64,000 nt of DNA from assembly GCF_033978785.1 (NCBI RefSeq), contig NC_084754.1, positions 17,712,069 to 17,776,068 of the forward strand. The letters are read 5' to 3'. The position numbers and the translations under genes are program-made. Of this stretch, positions 49,760 to 62,396 are shown one piece after another. Below the pieces are notes generated by a model. The model searched no databases. It saw nothing but the letters and a program-made list of their open reading frames with translations, and had not been told where the DNA came from. This stretch comes from Entelurus aequoreus. Taxonomy: Eukaryota; Chordata; Actinopteri; Syngnathiformes; Syngnathidae. The first letter of the stretch is position 1; each line of letters starts with the position of its first letter.

Positions 49760-50030
49760 CTGTAATTTGACAATGAGCCCTGAGTATGAGCTTTTACTGC
49801 CATCTAGTGTCTACTTTCAAGTCTGAGTGGTATAAAATGAGTCAAACATCAATACAGCATTTGTTTTCAAATGTTTGTGGAAATCCTGTGCTCTTTGAGG
49901 ATAAAATTACAAGGAGCACCTAAAACATTGATAACATGATCATAAAATCCCAAGTTGATTTAATGTTATTGACAAAAAATAAGCCTCAAAACATTGCAAC
50001 TTAAGGTCCGACTTTAAGATTTTGTTTAAT
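49760..50030. other. AT-rich stretch, no gene seen
   Basis: No recognised feature. Confidence 0.4.
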
Positions 50031-50685
50031 TAAACAGTTTAGCACCATCTTATCTCGCTGATTGTATTGTACCCTATGTTCTGTAAGGAAATCTAAGTTC
50101 CAAGAACGCTGGCTTATTAGTGATTCCCTAGAGCCCCAAAAAAGTATGCCGTCTCTAGTGCGTTTTCTACTCTCACTCTAGTACTCTGGAATGCCCTACC
50201 GGTAATAGTTAGAGATGCTACCTCGGTAGCAGCAGTTAAGTCCTACCTTAAAACTCACCTATATTCTCTAGCTTTTAAATAGACTCTGTTTTAGACCAGT
50301 TGACCCGCTGCTTCTCTTTTCTGCCCCCCTCTCCAGGTGGCCTCAGATAATCCTTGGAGTGATACCAGTCTGGAGGAAGTGCTGGCTGTTTTAAGTCATG
50401 ACACGTCATGGACCACTACTCTATGATTTGGATGGAGAACTCCTACAACCCTCTGTTTGCCCACAATGCACTGGACACTCACATTATTATTAATCATTTG
50501 CAAAAACTGTACCCACTTGGCATCCATTGCAGCCGGTCACCCAGGAGGAGGGTCCCCACATCTGCGGCCCTTTCCCAAGGTTTCTGTTGAGTTTTTCCTT
50601 GTGTTCAGGCAAATTATGCCATTGTGGTTTGTGGTTTGTGATAAAGGGCCATAACAATAAACTTTTATTGATTGACTGATTGAAC
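50031..50685 (+). pseudogene. LINE ORF2 C-terminal relic with 3' end
   Basis: The plus-strand frame near 50185-50280 gives LWNALPVIVRDATSVAAVKS then YLKTHLYSLAFK and a stop. This is the last part of a CR1/L2-type ORF2. It is followed by a 3' UTR of about 380 bp ending GGGCCATAACAATAAAC and TTGATTGACTGATTGA repeats. The upstream polymerase region is missing. Confidence 0.8.
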
Positions 50686-50689
50686 ATTT

Positions 50690-51640
50690 GCTGCAATTTT
50701 CTGAATAAGCTTCTGTGAATTCGGGCATTTTAGGACACAACAATCACAAAAAGAGCCAGCGAAATTCTGTAGGAATTGATAATAGATCAGTTTGTTGATA
50801 GTTTATTCAGTAGATAGTTTATTTTGTTATACATATTAAATAACAAAAATAATAACCAATACTTACAGTGGTACCTGTGTTATATGTATGCCCCGCTTTT
50901 TGTGTGATTTGGTTTTAGTCAAACGTTTGTCCCAGTTTTTCCACGTGTTATTTCCTCTAGTTGGTGACTGATATAATTATTTTCTATGATTGTGTTTTAT
51001 GTAAAACGTTTTTGATGTCTGGAATGTAATAATTGCATTGTTTCTTCTAGGATTTTTTTTTCTTTGGTTTTTGTATGATTCAGTCTTCGTCTGACATTTT
51101 GGAATGAAAACAAAGGTACCACTGAACAGGAGCAAAAACTAACATTGACGTCTACTACAAATTTCATTCAAGTTCCCGCCTCACTTCTTCAGGTATGACA
51201 CCTTAGATTGACTTCACCTACAGTTTTCCATCCATATTTAAAACATGTTGAAGAGTAAAATACAAAGTCACAGTTGAAATGTGACCATCATCACAGTGGT
51301 GTAAGACAGTGTGTTATGTGTAGTGTAAATACACAGTGTGCTGTGTGTGTGCGTGTAAAATGGAGCATTTGAGTGGCGGTTGGCCTACACTTTGATGTCT
51401 GCTGCCAACGCCTTGTCTGTTTGTTTTTTGTACTGTCAGATAAGGAGAACCCAAAACATCGTAGTCGCTCAGTGTGGAGCGTGCGTACTCTTCCTGACTT
51501 GGATGCCATCAAATAGAAGTGAACCTGAACTGAAGTAATGCAATGACAAAGAGCCTAGGAGATCTGGTTTATAGTTCTCCCTGTGTCTATTTAGAGCCGG
51601 TGCCACGGCCAATAACCAATAACTAAGTAAACAACTACCC
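50690..51640. other. Unclassified stretch, no gene seen
   Basis: No recognised transposon. Some TTTTTTG-rich parts at 50860-51090. No exon identified. Confidence 0.4.
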
Positions 51641-51869
51641 AATCATTTTAATAATATTAATAATGTAAACACTTTGTGATTGTTAGAAAACCACATTCTT
51701 GTACATATTGAAAATCATGTCTTTGTATCGTTTTTTGATACAATATTAAGGTTAGACATTCTTTTAATTTCGCATTCAAACGGTTCCAAAGTTTAACCCA
51801 ACATATTGAAACACAAAAGCGTGTGCGTGTTGTGCGTACATTCTGAATTTTAAGACTGAAATTACCACT

Positions 51870-52012
51870 TAAATTATATCTGTATCATGGACCCCGACTT
51901 AAACAAGTTGAAAAACTTATTCGGGTGTTACCATTTAGTGGTCAATTGTACGGAATATGTACTTCACTGTGCAACCTACTAATAAAAGTCTCAATCAATC
52001 AATCAAAAACCC
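51870..52012 (+). mobile_element. Short retroposon 3' end with CAAT tail
   Basis: It runs from TGTATCATGGACCCCGAC to AATAAAAGTCTCAATCAATC. It interrupts the LINE relic between EGGF and NLSG codons. The tail marks the plus strand. It is the 3' end of a longer LINE or SINE that I cannot name. Confidence 0.7.
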
Positions 52013-52154
52013 CCTTCTCTTTCAGTGAAAAACTTTTGCACATTTCCAGGCAGTGAATTGTGTTTTGCTTTGTATGCAAATTGTACTGTTTGTAGTTCCA
52101 TAAGATCTTTAAATTTCAATAGTTTTGAATGTAAGAAAACACTATTTGTGTTAT

Positions 52155-52295
<141 letters not shown>

Positions 52296-52400
52296 TGACA
52301 CATTTGCCCCAAACTTCTGCACAGTACTGCAAGTTAATGGCATTCACATCTCTGCATGACAATGTTTTAACTTTCTCTACCTACTTATTGATCAAATATT

Positions 52401-53280
52401 CGGCATGTTAAAGATTCTGCAATTGTGGACTATCAATCAGAACAGGTTATAAAAGAATATACCATAGCGATGGTAAATATCGTATAGTCAGCTGTAATTA
52501 CCCTATGTGGGCTGCAAAGGGCAGTGGCAGGCATGCCTGCAGGATAAAACCTAGTCTCAGTGGGAGCAAAGAAGAAGACAACACTATTCCTCCTTCATAT
52601 CGCCGCTGCCATTACAATGCACTTAATTTCAATCTGCCAGAAAGCATTTATTTAGGTAGAAATATCACAGGAAAACACAAAGCAACAGAATAGCATGATC
52701 GTACTGTAAGACGATTTTTCGTTGTTTTGTTGGTTAAACCGCATGTGAAGCGTAGCGCTATGATCGTGAAGCCGCCAACTGGACGTGTGTAATTGCTATG
52801 AGAAAAGATCTGACATGTTTTGAAGAACATCTCTGAAAACTGAAAGTGACTTTAGACTTCCTCTCTACTGTCTTTGTTTCTACTGAGCTTGTATTCCATC
52901 TTACTAAAGCAGTTTGAGTAACAGTATATGTACAGTTTATGTTTTCAATGCACTTCACTGTAATCCAATCACGGACGTGAAGCTTCTCCTCACTTCAAGC
53001 AGCAAAGCGCGTTCAGCATCCCCTCCAATGATGTCGTCTCACAGCGATTGAAGGTAACATTTTCTTGTCTTGTCCGGAGAACGACTTGCCATGGCTTTAG
53101 ATCTTAGATTTCCAAAAGGGCCCCCTTTCTTTGTGCAGTTCTGCTAGCTATTTTCGAGCCAGTGGCTAAACAGTAACTAGAGGGCATTACACATTTCCCC
53201 AAACTACAGAATGGGCCGAGGGTCAAAAACGTTAAACGCGCATTAAAATAAATATTGCCATTAAAGGAACTTATAGTTAA
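52401..53280. other. Non-repetitive island, no gene seen
   Basis: Balanced composition, no recognised transposon. No exon identified. Confidence 0.4.
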
Positions 53281-53726
53281 CGCATTATTATTAACTTTGA
53301 CAGCCCTAATACATTATTTAAAAAAATAAAAAAATAAAAAAATAAAAAAATATATATATATATATATATAAACTTCATACAAGCCCCTGTTTTGAACCAT
53401 CTCTCAAAAACTATATTGTAAAATTTCACTAAATATAGGTCTTCGTATGCTCTCATTTGAGACGACAAAATGTTTTGTCTGCTCACTGTCTAAAGCTCGA
53501 TACAAAATCTTTAAACAGTGGCTTATATCACCAAACTGTCTATGGCAAACATCTCAAGTCCTGCTCCACCTTATTAATGTTTGTGTTCAGATTTTTTTTC
53601 CAGCTTTTGGCATTGACATATATGGTGAACCGCTTTTATTGACATTCCTCCACTTTGCTTTTAACTTTGTAGCACTTTAAGATCCTGTTTGATTAAAAGT
53701 GCATTAGAAATAAAACAAATATTATT
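53281..53726 (+). mobile_element. Unclassified dispersed repeat end
   Basis: It ends with TGTAGCACTTTAAGATCCTG then TTTGATTAAAAGTGCATTAG and AATAAAA, which has the form of a LINE 3' end. An AAAAATA and TA run lies at 53318-53370. No protein motif can be read. Confidence 0.45.
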
Positions 53727-53856
53727 TTTTATACCATTTGGTGGTAAAAATGGTTCCGTACTTTGTCGTATTATTGTCAATTTCCTTAATATTGCTAAAC
53801 AGTGATTTCCTGTTCAGTGAAAATGAGTTTAAAAATAAAAAGGTGTCGCCCTGGAT

Positions 53857-54003
<147 letters not shown>

Positions 54004-54105
54004 GTTGTATGAATACTGACTAAAAAACACATAAACAGACATGAAACAAGCAAAGTAAAATATGAAATTGTGATAAGTGATAATAGTCATAATGACTGTC
54101 CTCTA

Positions 54106-54220
54106 GCAGAGCTATTCAACTGGCAGCCCGGGAGCCAAATCTGTCCCGGCAGTGACACCACCGGAGTTCAGTTCAAAGACAGAGACTTTACCATTCTTAC
54201 AGCCAAATTAAACATAATAA
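54106..54220. mobile_element. Left end of a Charlie-like hAT
   Basis: CAGAGCTATTCAACTGGCAG followed by CCCGGGAGCC is a Charlie-like left terminus. No right terminus is found. Confidence 0.5.
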
Positions 54221-54221
54221 A

Positions 54222-54296
54222 ACTGCCCGAATGCAGCTGAGATAGGCTCCAGCACCCCCCGCAACCCCCAAAGTGATAAGCGGAGGATTAATGGAA
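54222..54296 (+). mobile_element. SINE tail fragment
   Basis: GCCCGAATGCAGCTGAGATA through GTGATAAGCGGAGG, a diverged 3' piece of the GGATGG-tail SINE. Confidence 0.82.
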
Positions 54297-54604
54297 AACA
54301 CATGCGCAATACTGTTGTAGAGAGGAATTTTGACCAGTGTAAACTAGTAAAAATTAAAATTTCTACCCTCATAATGGCCAGTGTCCACTTAGTGGACATT
54401 TCTATTTTGCGAAATGGGCTATTTTTCTGAAATGTAAAACAAAAATGTCAAAAAAAAAAAAATGTCCACGAGAGAAAATGCTGTTTTAAAAAAAAAAGAT
54501 AAGAATAGAAGTGAATGGAGAAGTCCGGCCTCGGGATCTTGTGTGTGTGTGTAGAATACAGGTTAAAAGGGCCACCTTTTTATTTTGAAGCTCATTTTCA
54601 CTGA

Positions 54605-54840
54605 ACAACCTGCTCAGTGGCCTTGTGGTGGGAGTGTCCGTCCTGAGTTTAGAAGGTTGTGAGTTCAAACCCCGCCGTGTCATACCAAAGACTATAAAAA
54701 TGGGACCCCGCTTGGCACTCAGCATCAAGGGTTGGAATTGAGAGTTAAATCACCAAATGATTCCCAAACGCTGCTGCTCACTGCTCCCCTCACCTCCCAG
54801 GGGGTGGAACTATCAGTGGTACTTTAACTTTAACTTTAGC
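54605..54840 (+). mobile_element. tRNA-headed SINE, fourth family
   Basis: CTCAGTGGCCTTGTGGTGGG resembles a box A region and GTGAGTTCAAACCCC is a good box B. The body contains AGACTATAAAAATGGGACCC and CTCACCTCCCAGGGGGTG, and the tail is repeated CTTTAA. It is nearly full length. Confidence 0.85.
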
Positions 54841-56692
54841 GTTTTAGAAATGTGACACCTGCAACAAAAGCCCTCCTAATGTTTTGCTGTATTAAAGATT
54901 AGGAGAGAAGAGAAAAAAAAATGAAAGCCATAATTGATTTTTTAGTTATTTCATTACTATTTTTTTTTATTATATGAAAAACCCCAAACTTTAAAAAATA
55001 AAAACTTTCAATACACAGACTGGGCTGGGACATAACTTTAAAGCAGCTTTTAAAATATTTTGTCATATTGTGTACATTTGTAAAATAGGAAGAACCTTCA
55101 AAGCAGAACTAGGTAAATTCTTTGTTTCTGTTTTTGACAAAATAAAGTGAGTTTACATGACGGGACAAAGTGATCCCCCACTTCAAGGTCATAGATTAAC
55201 AACCTTTTAATGTACCCTCACATTGAAGTCTGTATAGACGTGTGGAGGATCTGAGGGCCTCATCTAAATCATCCCAACATAAACACGACGCGCAAATGTA
55301 TGCTCATACCCTCACACTAAATCCGACCCTGAATCTTCTTTTGTTTTGATCATCCCTTTTCAAATACGCCTTTCTGCATCTGGCCCTGTGAATTTACAGC
55401 GAAGCGCGACGCGACAATTGGAGGCCGCTGCGACAAAAGAACGATCCTTCAACGCATCTTCCAGGCGGTGGAATCACAGAAAAATTTATCCTGTTTAAAA
55501 GTTTAGGAAAGAGAGAAAGGACCTCGCCACTAAACCCTTTAGTGAGGCAAGGGGAATGAAAACCTCCAGCGTAAAAGGACATATTAGTCTCAGGACATGG
55601 ACATTAGCATGATAGTAGACTTATCCTCGGGCTGAAGGAGTGGGACGCGGTCCCTGTGCTTTCAGCCAGTGAGAAGGGGGGCTCCTATACACACGCACAC
55701 ACACACACACCCACACACACACACACACACACACAAACACAAGCGTTCTGATGGGCAGGAAAATGCAAAGTGGGGCCCTATAAGGCACATGAGGCACAGC
55801 AGCGACCTTGTAAATAAGGAGGAGGAGGAGTGAGGGCAGTTCGGGGGAGTGAAGGAGGATGCGGGAGAGGAGAGGGTGGAACGCTCTCAGCCCACACCCA
55901 GAGGAGAAGCATTAAGGGGTGGAATGCACAATGCAGGACAAAATTGTTTATTCTGGGTTTTTGTGCGAAACGTTCAGTTTTTGTTCCGATCTAGGAAGCA
56001 AATTGTGCACAACGATGGACGCGCAAGGAGCATGTGTGCAAACTGTGCACAGCAAAACGCACATTCAAACTCCCGAATGACACGCGATGATTTGTGGTCA
56101 CTTGGGGAGGGGCCGGCGCGGGGTCACGGTGGGCAGTTATTCACAACCCGCGCGTGGACGTAATGTAAAGCTAAGACACTGCGAGCAACGCAAACAGAGA
56201 GAGGGCAACAAGGAGAGAGAATGGACCTCATTGTGTGCCCGTTAGGGACAACGGCGTAGGTGGGAGGGGTGACGAAAACCAAACAACGAAACAGAAAGTG
56301 CCGACTGGCATTGAACTATGCATCGGCGAAACAATCAGTAGGCAGAGAAAGTAAGGGGCAGTTTGCGGGGGGGCAGACACTTGGTGGATGGGGTCTGTGA
56401 AATATGATAAATGGGCTGTTTGGTGTGAGCATTCAGAGATTTTAGTCGTGACAAGACGGTGAGGGATTAGCCGCTGCGTGTCAATATTTGTGTTGCAGCA
56501 TCAGGAAAGCCCTGTCTGGTTAGAGAGAGCAGAGAATAACGTGCTTCCAGCTGATGTCAATGTTTGAACAACCATTGTAATCATTTGCACAGACATGAGG
56601 TCCACCTTGGTTTAACTAATGGGCCAGGCTCCGGTCTGGGCTGATAGAACAACGTAGAATAGCCTTTTCAATGGAGTGTAAGAACATTTAAA
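54841..56692. other. Long non-repetitive island, GC-richer, no gene recognised
   Basis: The first 300 bp are AT-rich. From about 55150 the composition rises and 55780-56400 holds many CpG. CCCTATAAGGCAC at 55776 resembles a TATA box, followed by GGAGGAGGAGG purine tracts. A 104-codon open frame (55849-56163) has no recognisable domain. A CA run lies at 55687-55735. This is the best candidate in the window for a host promoter or enhancer. Confidence 0.45.
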
Positions 56693-57168
56693 GGGGGGCT
56701 ATTGTGCAAAACCAACATTTCTTACCTATTTGGTATCTGGAATCTGCATAAGTTTCGAAAATCAAACCATGGAAGCATATTTATAAATCAATCTTGCCTT
56801 CCTTCATTCTTCCTCCAAATGAGCTGTTTGGAATTTGCCCAATAAGTAATGTGACGTCACATGGTAAAATTTTACCCAAAGAGCTTTGCGCAAGTCGGCC
56901 ATTGCAATCCGACACTGTAGTCAATAAGGTCCTTCTTTTTCACTATCCTCTTGCTGTGGGGCAGACTGCATCCTTTAATGTTACCATTTCTAATACAAAG
57001 TAGTGTGGTCCCGATACCAATATTTTGGTACCGGTACAGGTACCAAAATTATTTTAATACTTTTCAATACTCTTCGGTACTTTTTGGTACTTTTCTAAAT
57101 AAATGGGACCACAATAATTGCATTATTGGCTTTATTTTAACAGACAATCTTGGGGTACATTAAACATA

Positions 57169-57671
57169 CACTACCGTTCAAAAGTTTGGGGTCACCCAAA
57201 CAGTTTTGTGGAATAGCCTTCATTTCTAAGAACAAGAATAGACTGTCGAGTTTCAGATGAAAGTTCTCTTTTTCTGGCCATTTTGAGCGTTTAATTGACC
57301 CCACAAATGTGATGCTCCAGAAACTCAATCTGCTCAAAGGAAGGTCAGTTTTGTAGCTTCTGTAACGAGCTAAACTGTTTTCAGATGTGTGAACATGATT
57401 GCACAAGGGTTTTGTAATCATCAATTAGCCTTCTGAGCCAATGAGCAAACACATTGCACCATTAGAACACTGGAGTGATAGTTGCTGGAAATGGGCCTCT
57501 ATACACCTATGTAGATATTGCACCAAAAACCAGACATTTGCAGCTAGAATAGTCATTTACCACATTAGCAATGTATAGAGTGTATTTCTTTAAAGTTAAG
57601 ACTAGTTTAAAGTTATCTTCATTGAAAAATAAGGACATTTCAATGTGACCCCAAATTTTTGAACGGTAGTG
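57169..57671 (-). mobile_element. Tc1-derived MITE, second copy
   Basis: 503 bp, flanked by TA at 57167-57168 and 57672-57673. It is the reverse complement of 35011-35535 with few differences and a small deletion. The TA target is confirmed by the uninterrupted paralogue at 4663-4690. Confidence 0.95.
57192..57281 (-). pseudogene. Tc1 transposase N-terminal remnant
   Basis: ATG at 57281 (minus strand) gives the same residues as 35423-35512, starting MARKRELSSETRQ, ending at a stop at 57192-57194. The longer overlapping frame is in a different phase. Confidence 0.8.
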
Positions 57672-58894
57672 TATGTTTATTATTGCAAGTTTGTTCTTAA
57701 ATAGAATAGTGAACATACAAGACAACTTGTCTTTTAGTAGTAAGTAAACAAACAAAGGCTCCTAATTTAGCTGCTGACATATGCAGTAACGTATTGTGTC
57801 ATTTATCATTCTATTATTTTGTCAAAAATATTAAGGACAAGTGTTAGAAAATTAATTATTAATCTACTTGTTTATTTACTGTTAATATTTGCTTACTTTC
57901 TCTTTTAACATGTTCTGTCTAAACTTCTGTTAAAATGTAATAATCACTTATTCTTCTGTTGTTTGGATGCTTTACATTAGTTGTGGATGATACCACAAAT
58001 TTGGGTATCAATCCGATACCAAGTCGTTACAGGATCATACATTGGTCATATTCAAAGTCCTCATGTGTCCAGGACATGTTTCCTGAGTTTATAAACATAA
58101 TATGCATTTTGAAAAAACTAAAGAAGATGTTGTGATGCCAAAAAATATCGACGTAATCATAGTAGTATCGACTAGATACGCTATTGTACTTGGTATCATT
58201 ACAGTGGATGTCAGGTGTAGATCCACCAATGGCGTTTGTTTACATTTTGTCGCAGGTGAGCTACAGTGTGTAGTGAAGCATGTTTAGCTATTCCTCATCC
58301 TACAGGGATGATACTTGGAAGAAACTTACTTTATTTGTCGTCATGGAGACCAGGATTAGTGATTTAGAAGTAGCTAGAACACTGCAGACGGCGGATGGAC
58401 GTTAGCCGCTAGCTTGCTAGCCATGTCTTAAAGCACCTCTTCCTGAGGGCGTTTCAGTGTTATAACTTCAACTTTATCGTTAGTTTTTAAGCCAAAATGC
58501 GTCTGTTCTCCCTTTTCTGTCTACACACTGTGTCTGTTTGTAAGTACTCTGTGATTGTGCACTGCTGAACATGCTCGTCTGCTTGTAAACCAGCAATGAC
58601 ACGACGTGACGACGATGGAGGCGCGGGGGGGTGGTGCGGGACTGGTAATTTTCAGAGGCGGTATAGTACCGAATATGATTCATTAGTATCGTGGTACTAT
58701 ACTAATACTGGTATACCGTACAACCCTAATACAAAGTAGCGTATAGTTCCAACTTACATCTGTAAGTAGACTCCACATGAAAGCACTAAAAACTACAACA
58801 TGGCTGACCAAGAGAAGACGTGGTCAAAGTGGAGGCACGAAAGAGATTGTCAGAAAGCGGCTTGGAGATGATCTGTAAAACATATCGTCTAGAA

Positions 58895-59324
58895 CAGGGG
58901 TGTCGAACTCATTTTAGCTCAGGGCCACATGGAGGAAAATCTATTCCCAAGTGGGCCGTAATGGTAAAATCCTTGCATGATAACTTAAACATAAAGACAA
59001 CTCCAGGTTGTGTTTGACAGAGACATTTTGGGGCAAGGAGGGTGCCAAATGACGATGTGTTCGAAGCAGAAGACTTAAAACGGCAGGTTTTAATTTTCAT
59101 GTGGGTCGAGGAGGAGGAGCCACAGTCCCCCTTTACTGTGTACCTCTTGCTTGGCCCAGGTATAAACTGTTTGCTTGCCTAACAGAATTACTATTGTGAC
59201 ATTCAGTGGACACATTTAGAACAGCAGTTTCTTTTGTAAAAAAAAAAAAAAGCAGCTAATTTTTATACTTGGCAAACTCATCACGCGGGCCGGAAAAAAA
59301 CCTGTTCCCTGTTTGACACCCCTG
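58895..59324. mobile_element. hAT-Charlie-like MITE with exact 8-bp duplication
   Basis: Termini are CAGGGGTGTCGAACTC and GTTTGACACCCCTG. The duplication GTCTAGAA lies at 58887-58894 and 59325-59332, a TCTAGA core target. Confidence 0.95.
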
Positions 59325-59370
59325 GTCTAGAACATTTTGACCAAAGAACCACCATTATGTAGACCACAAT

Positions 59371-60800
59371 GAAGTTGTGGAGGGAGATGTTGTCAGCGCT
59401 GCCTGCAGGAGCAAAGGTCACCGCCTCTGTCCATGGTGCTGAGGACAGAGCACCATCAGACGGGAGCGTGGCAGTGCTGACGGCGAGACACAGCTGGCAA
59501 GTGATTAGATTTCACAGGTGGTACGTGTTAATCCAATCATCTGTTGTCTTTAACAGTAAGCGGCCGGGAGCAGGAGGAGAGAGAGGATACGGATGTGGCT
59601 GAAAAGTCGCGTCCTGCTGGAGAGAGAACTTTGATTAAAACAATTGATTATTAAAACCCTGTTAAAACCTGCACGCTTGGCTCCGGTGAAGTGTTTGTCA
59701 GTGGGACCGCTAGGAAGCGACTTCCACAGAAGTGTTTTAAAAGTAGGGGGAAAAAATTTATAAAAGAACCCCTTTAAACAAACACAACACATGTGTGCAA
59801 AGATACATTGACTAGAAATGGCAAATACTAGAGAAGATTTGGGGACAAAATGACTATTATTTCTAATCTAGATTTGAATTTGACTTAATTACTAGCAACA
59901 TGAGCCCTTTATGATCAGTCCAAAACAATGCTGGGTTCATTCCACAAACGGACTCCACTCCATACACCTTATATTCATCCTGAACTGAACTACTCACCTC
60001 CACTCATTGTCTAGAGCAGGGTTACTGAAGTAAAAGTATAATTAAAATGCAGACTATTTCCTTAAGATCCCCTGCTAATGTTGCCATGTTCACCGCCCAA
60101 CATTGACCGATTTGATCGACTGAGTCGTATCCTGTGGGATGTTTAAACATGCACACCTTCCTGGTGACGATAAAGTCTATATGTCTAGAAAAGCTGATCC
60201 GGTGATAACACCACACATAATATCCATGTATTTGTCTTTTCTGTGTGTTTTAAATTGTAAAACAAAAAAACAAACAAAAAAAAAATCTACTAGCAAGAGC
60301 TAAAGGTAGGTAATGGGGAGCCATCCATTCCGCTTTTAAACAAATACCTCCAACAACACCCCATTTGCATAACATTGTTATTGTTAGAGCTAACGCAGAG
60401 GAACTACTTTTAGTAACACAGCGCCTTGCTCACAGAGAGGTAAGCTAGCTACTGTGCTGCTGCTGCTGAATAGCCTCTGAGTTTGAACAAATTATTGCCA
60501 GATTATAAATCACACCTGTTGCGAGGCATCAGCCGAGAAGATGGTCAATTTGAAATTCAAATCAGACCCAAAAATATAACTAGGACGACACGGCGAGATG
60601 CTCATTTCATCCCAACATTTCATACCTGAGGAGTGAGGATTATTCTGAATTAATCATCCGAATGGGAAGCACAAGTCTCGTGCTAAAAGATACAAACATC
60701 GCATCAGTCGGCCTCCCAGTGAGAGCAGACATTGTACAGTAAGTGCTTTTTAAAATATGTTCGTAGTTTGTATTTCTTGTTTAGCTTTTAGCATTAGTGC
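59371..60800. other. Non-repetitive island, no gene recognised
   Basis: 59371-59640 is of balanced, exon-like composition but shows no domain and no paired splice sites. 60530-60740 contains CTGAATTAATCATCC. No transposon recognised. Candidate conserved non-coding DNA by exclusion. Confidence 0.4.
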
Positions 60801-60805
60801 TACAG

Positions 60806-61914
60806 AGTGGCGGTCCGTGCGTTTCCCACATAGGCTTTCAGTAATGTCCTACTTAGTCCGACATCAATAATTACCTCTCAAAATAACATCTTTAATGTCA
60901 CCACATGACCACGGCTGGAGAAATACTTTACAGAAACACACATCCGCACTACTGGCCATTGAATCACCTCCACAGTGTACAAAACGGGCTATTTTTCAAA
61001 ATCATTAAACCCGCATCAGCAATTAAAACATATTTTACGTGGTACTGTCCAAATCAAAATAATTATACAAAACATTTTAAACGTGAAAAAAACAAAAAAA
61101 AAACATATTTGAACTCATAATTTGTAACACCCATCCATCGCCGTAAAAGCCAGTGGTACCGCTAGTAGTTGGTCAATTCGAGTGGAAGTGGCGAGCACAA
61201 CATTTCACCGCCGGGACAGCTTAGCTAGCTTCTGGGGTCGGCCGACCTCATCTCTCTTTAAATATCCTTCTTGAAAATGGCCTTGCAAATATGTATCTGC
61301 CACCTAATCAACGTTTTGCTCTCCTTCTTTGTGAGTTAAAAAAGTGAGTATGGGTAATTTTAGTGCGAGTTGGATGTGCCTCCGGTGTCACTTCCTGTTT
61401 TCGCAAATTTGAATTTGTGATTGGATATTCACTTGGGAGTGACAAGTGAGTATCCAAATACAGTCACGTTTAACGTAAGGCTACCTAGATGGGCTACTGT
61501 CAACTCGTGACCTGATTGGATATCGCAACTGTCTATCAATTTAATGTCCTCCGTTCGTTTACAAGGCACAGCCATCGCTAATGTTGATTCAGAAGGCCTC
61601 CGGCAGAATTCACACAGCGCTGGCAACAAGTTAGCTGAATTCTGATTGGATAAAAGCGCTAACTTAAAAACAACACTGGAGCCTAATATGACATGAAGAT
61701 AATATGATAATACTTGTATATATTTATGGAAAGTTAATTAAAAATACAATACATTTTTATCAATTTATGATCATGATTTAATGCAGCTGAGATAGGCTAC
61801 AGCACCCCCCGCGACCCCGAAAGGGACAAGCGGTAGAAAATGGATGGATGGATGGATTTATGTTAGGCCACCAGAGAAAGCCTCCCTGGCCCTGACGGTC
61901 CACCACAGGTACTA
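60806..61914. mobile_element. Possible hAT-type element
   Basis: CAGAGTGGCGGTCCGTG on the left and GACGGTCCACCACAG on the right are imperfect inverted ends of a GTGGCGG-terminus family. No exact target duplication is visible. A SINE tail is nested at 61782-61856. Confidence 0.4.
61782..61856 (+). mobile_element. 5'-truncated SINE
   Basis: AATGCAGCTGAGATAGGCTA through GCGGTAGAAAATGG and GGATGG repeats. Confidence 0.9.
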
Positions 61915-62396
61915 CACAATACTTAATGTTTTATTTTAGCTGGATCTGCTTAGCACACAGTTTTTAAAACTCGTCCTTCATCCTTTGTATATTTAGGGTA
62001 AAAAATATGAGGTTCTGGATGCTCATTTGTCCCAAAGTACCGTATTTTCCGCACCATAAGGCGCCCCGTGTTGTAAGCCGCACCTTCAATGAATGGCATA
62101 TTTCAAAACGTTGTTTACCTATTAGCCGCCCCGTGTTATTAGCCGCACCTACGCTACGCTAAAGGGAATGTCAAAAAAACAGTCAGATAGGTCAGTCAAA
62201 CTTTAATAATATATTACAAACAAGCGTTCTAACAACTCTGTTCACTCCCAAAATGTAATGTGCAAATGTGCAATCACAAAAATAGTAACACTCAAAATAG
62301 TGCAGAGCAATAGCAACATCAATAACTCAACGTTGCTTGAACGTTAATGTCACACAACACACAAAATAAACATTTAAAGCTTACTTTCTGAAGTTA

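Larger units (their letters stand above)
57001..58728. mobile_element. hAT-type element with exact 8-bp duplication
   Basis: Left end TAGTGTGGTCCCGATACC, right end GGTATACCGTACAACCCTA. The duplication ATACAAAG lies at 56993-57000 and 58729-58736. It carries a Tc1 MITE at 57169-57671. GGTACCGG sub-repeats occur near the left end. A truncated relative is at 4531-4835. Confidence 0.92.
56693..59370. mobile_element. Composite host element interrupted by two hATs
   Basis: 56693-57000, 58737-58894 and 59333-59370 are colinear with 49000-49600 and with 17850-19160 (CTTACCT, GGGGCA, ACCATTTCTAATACAAAGTA, GACCAAAGAACCACCATTAT). Two hATs split it at 57001-58728 and 58895-59324. Outer boundaries are uncertain. 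Confidence 0.6.

Noticed and set aside
55849..56163. 104-codon frame in the GC-rich island
   Set aside because: No recognisable domain, skewed composition that follows base content, and no splice or polyadenylation context; not called as a gene.
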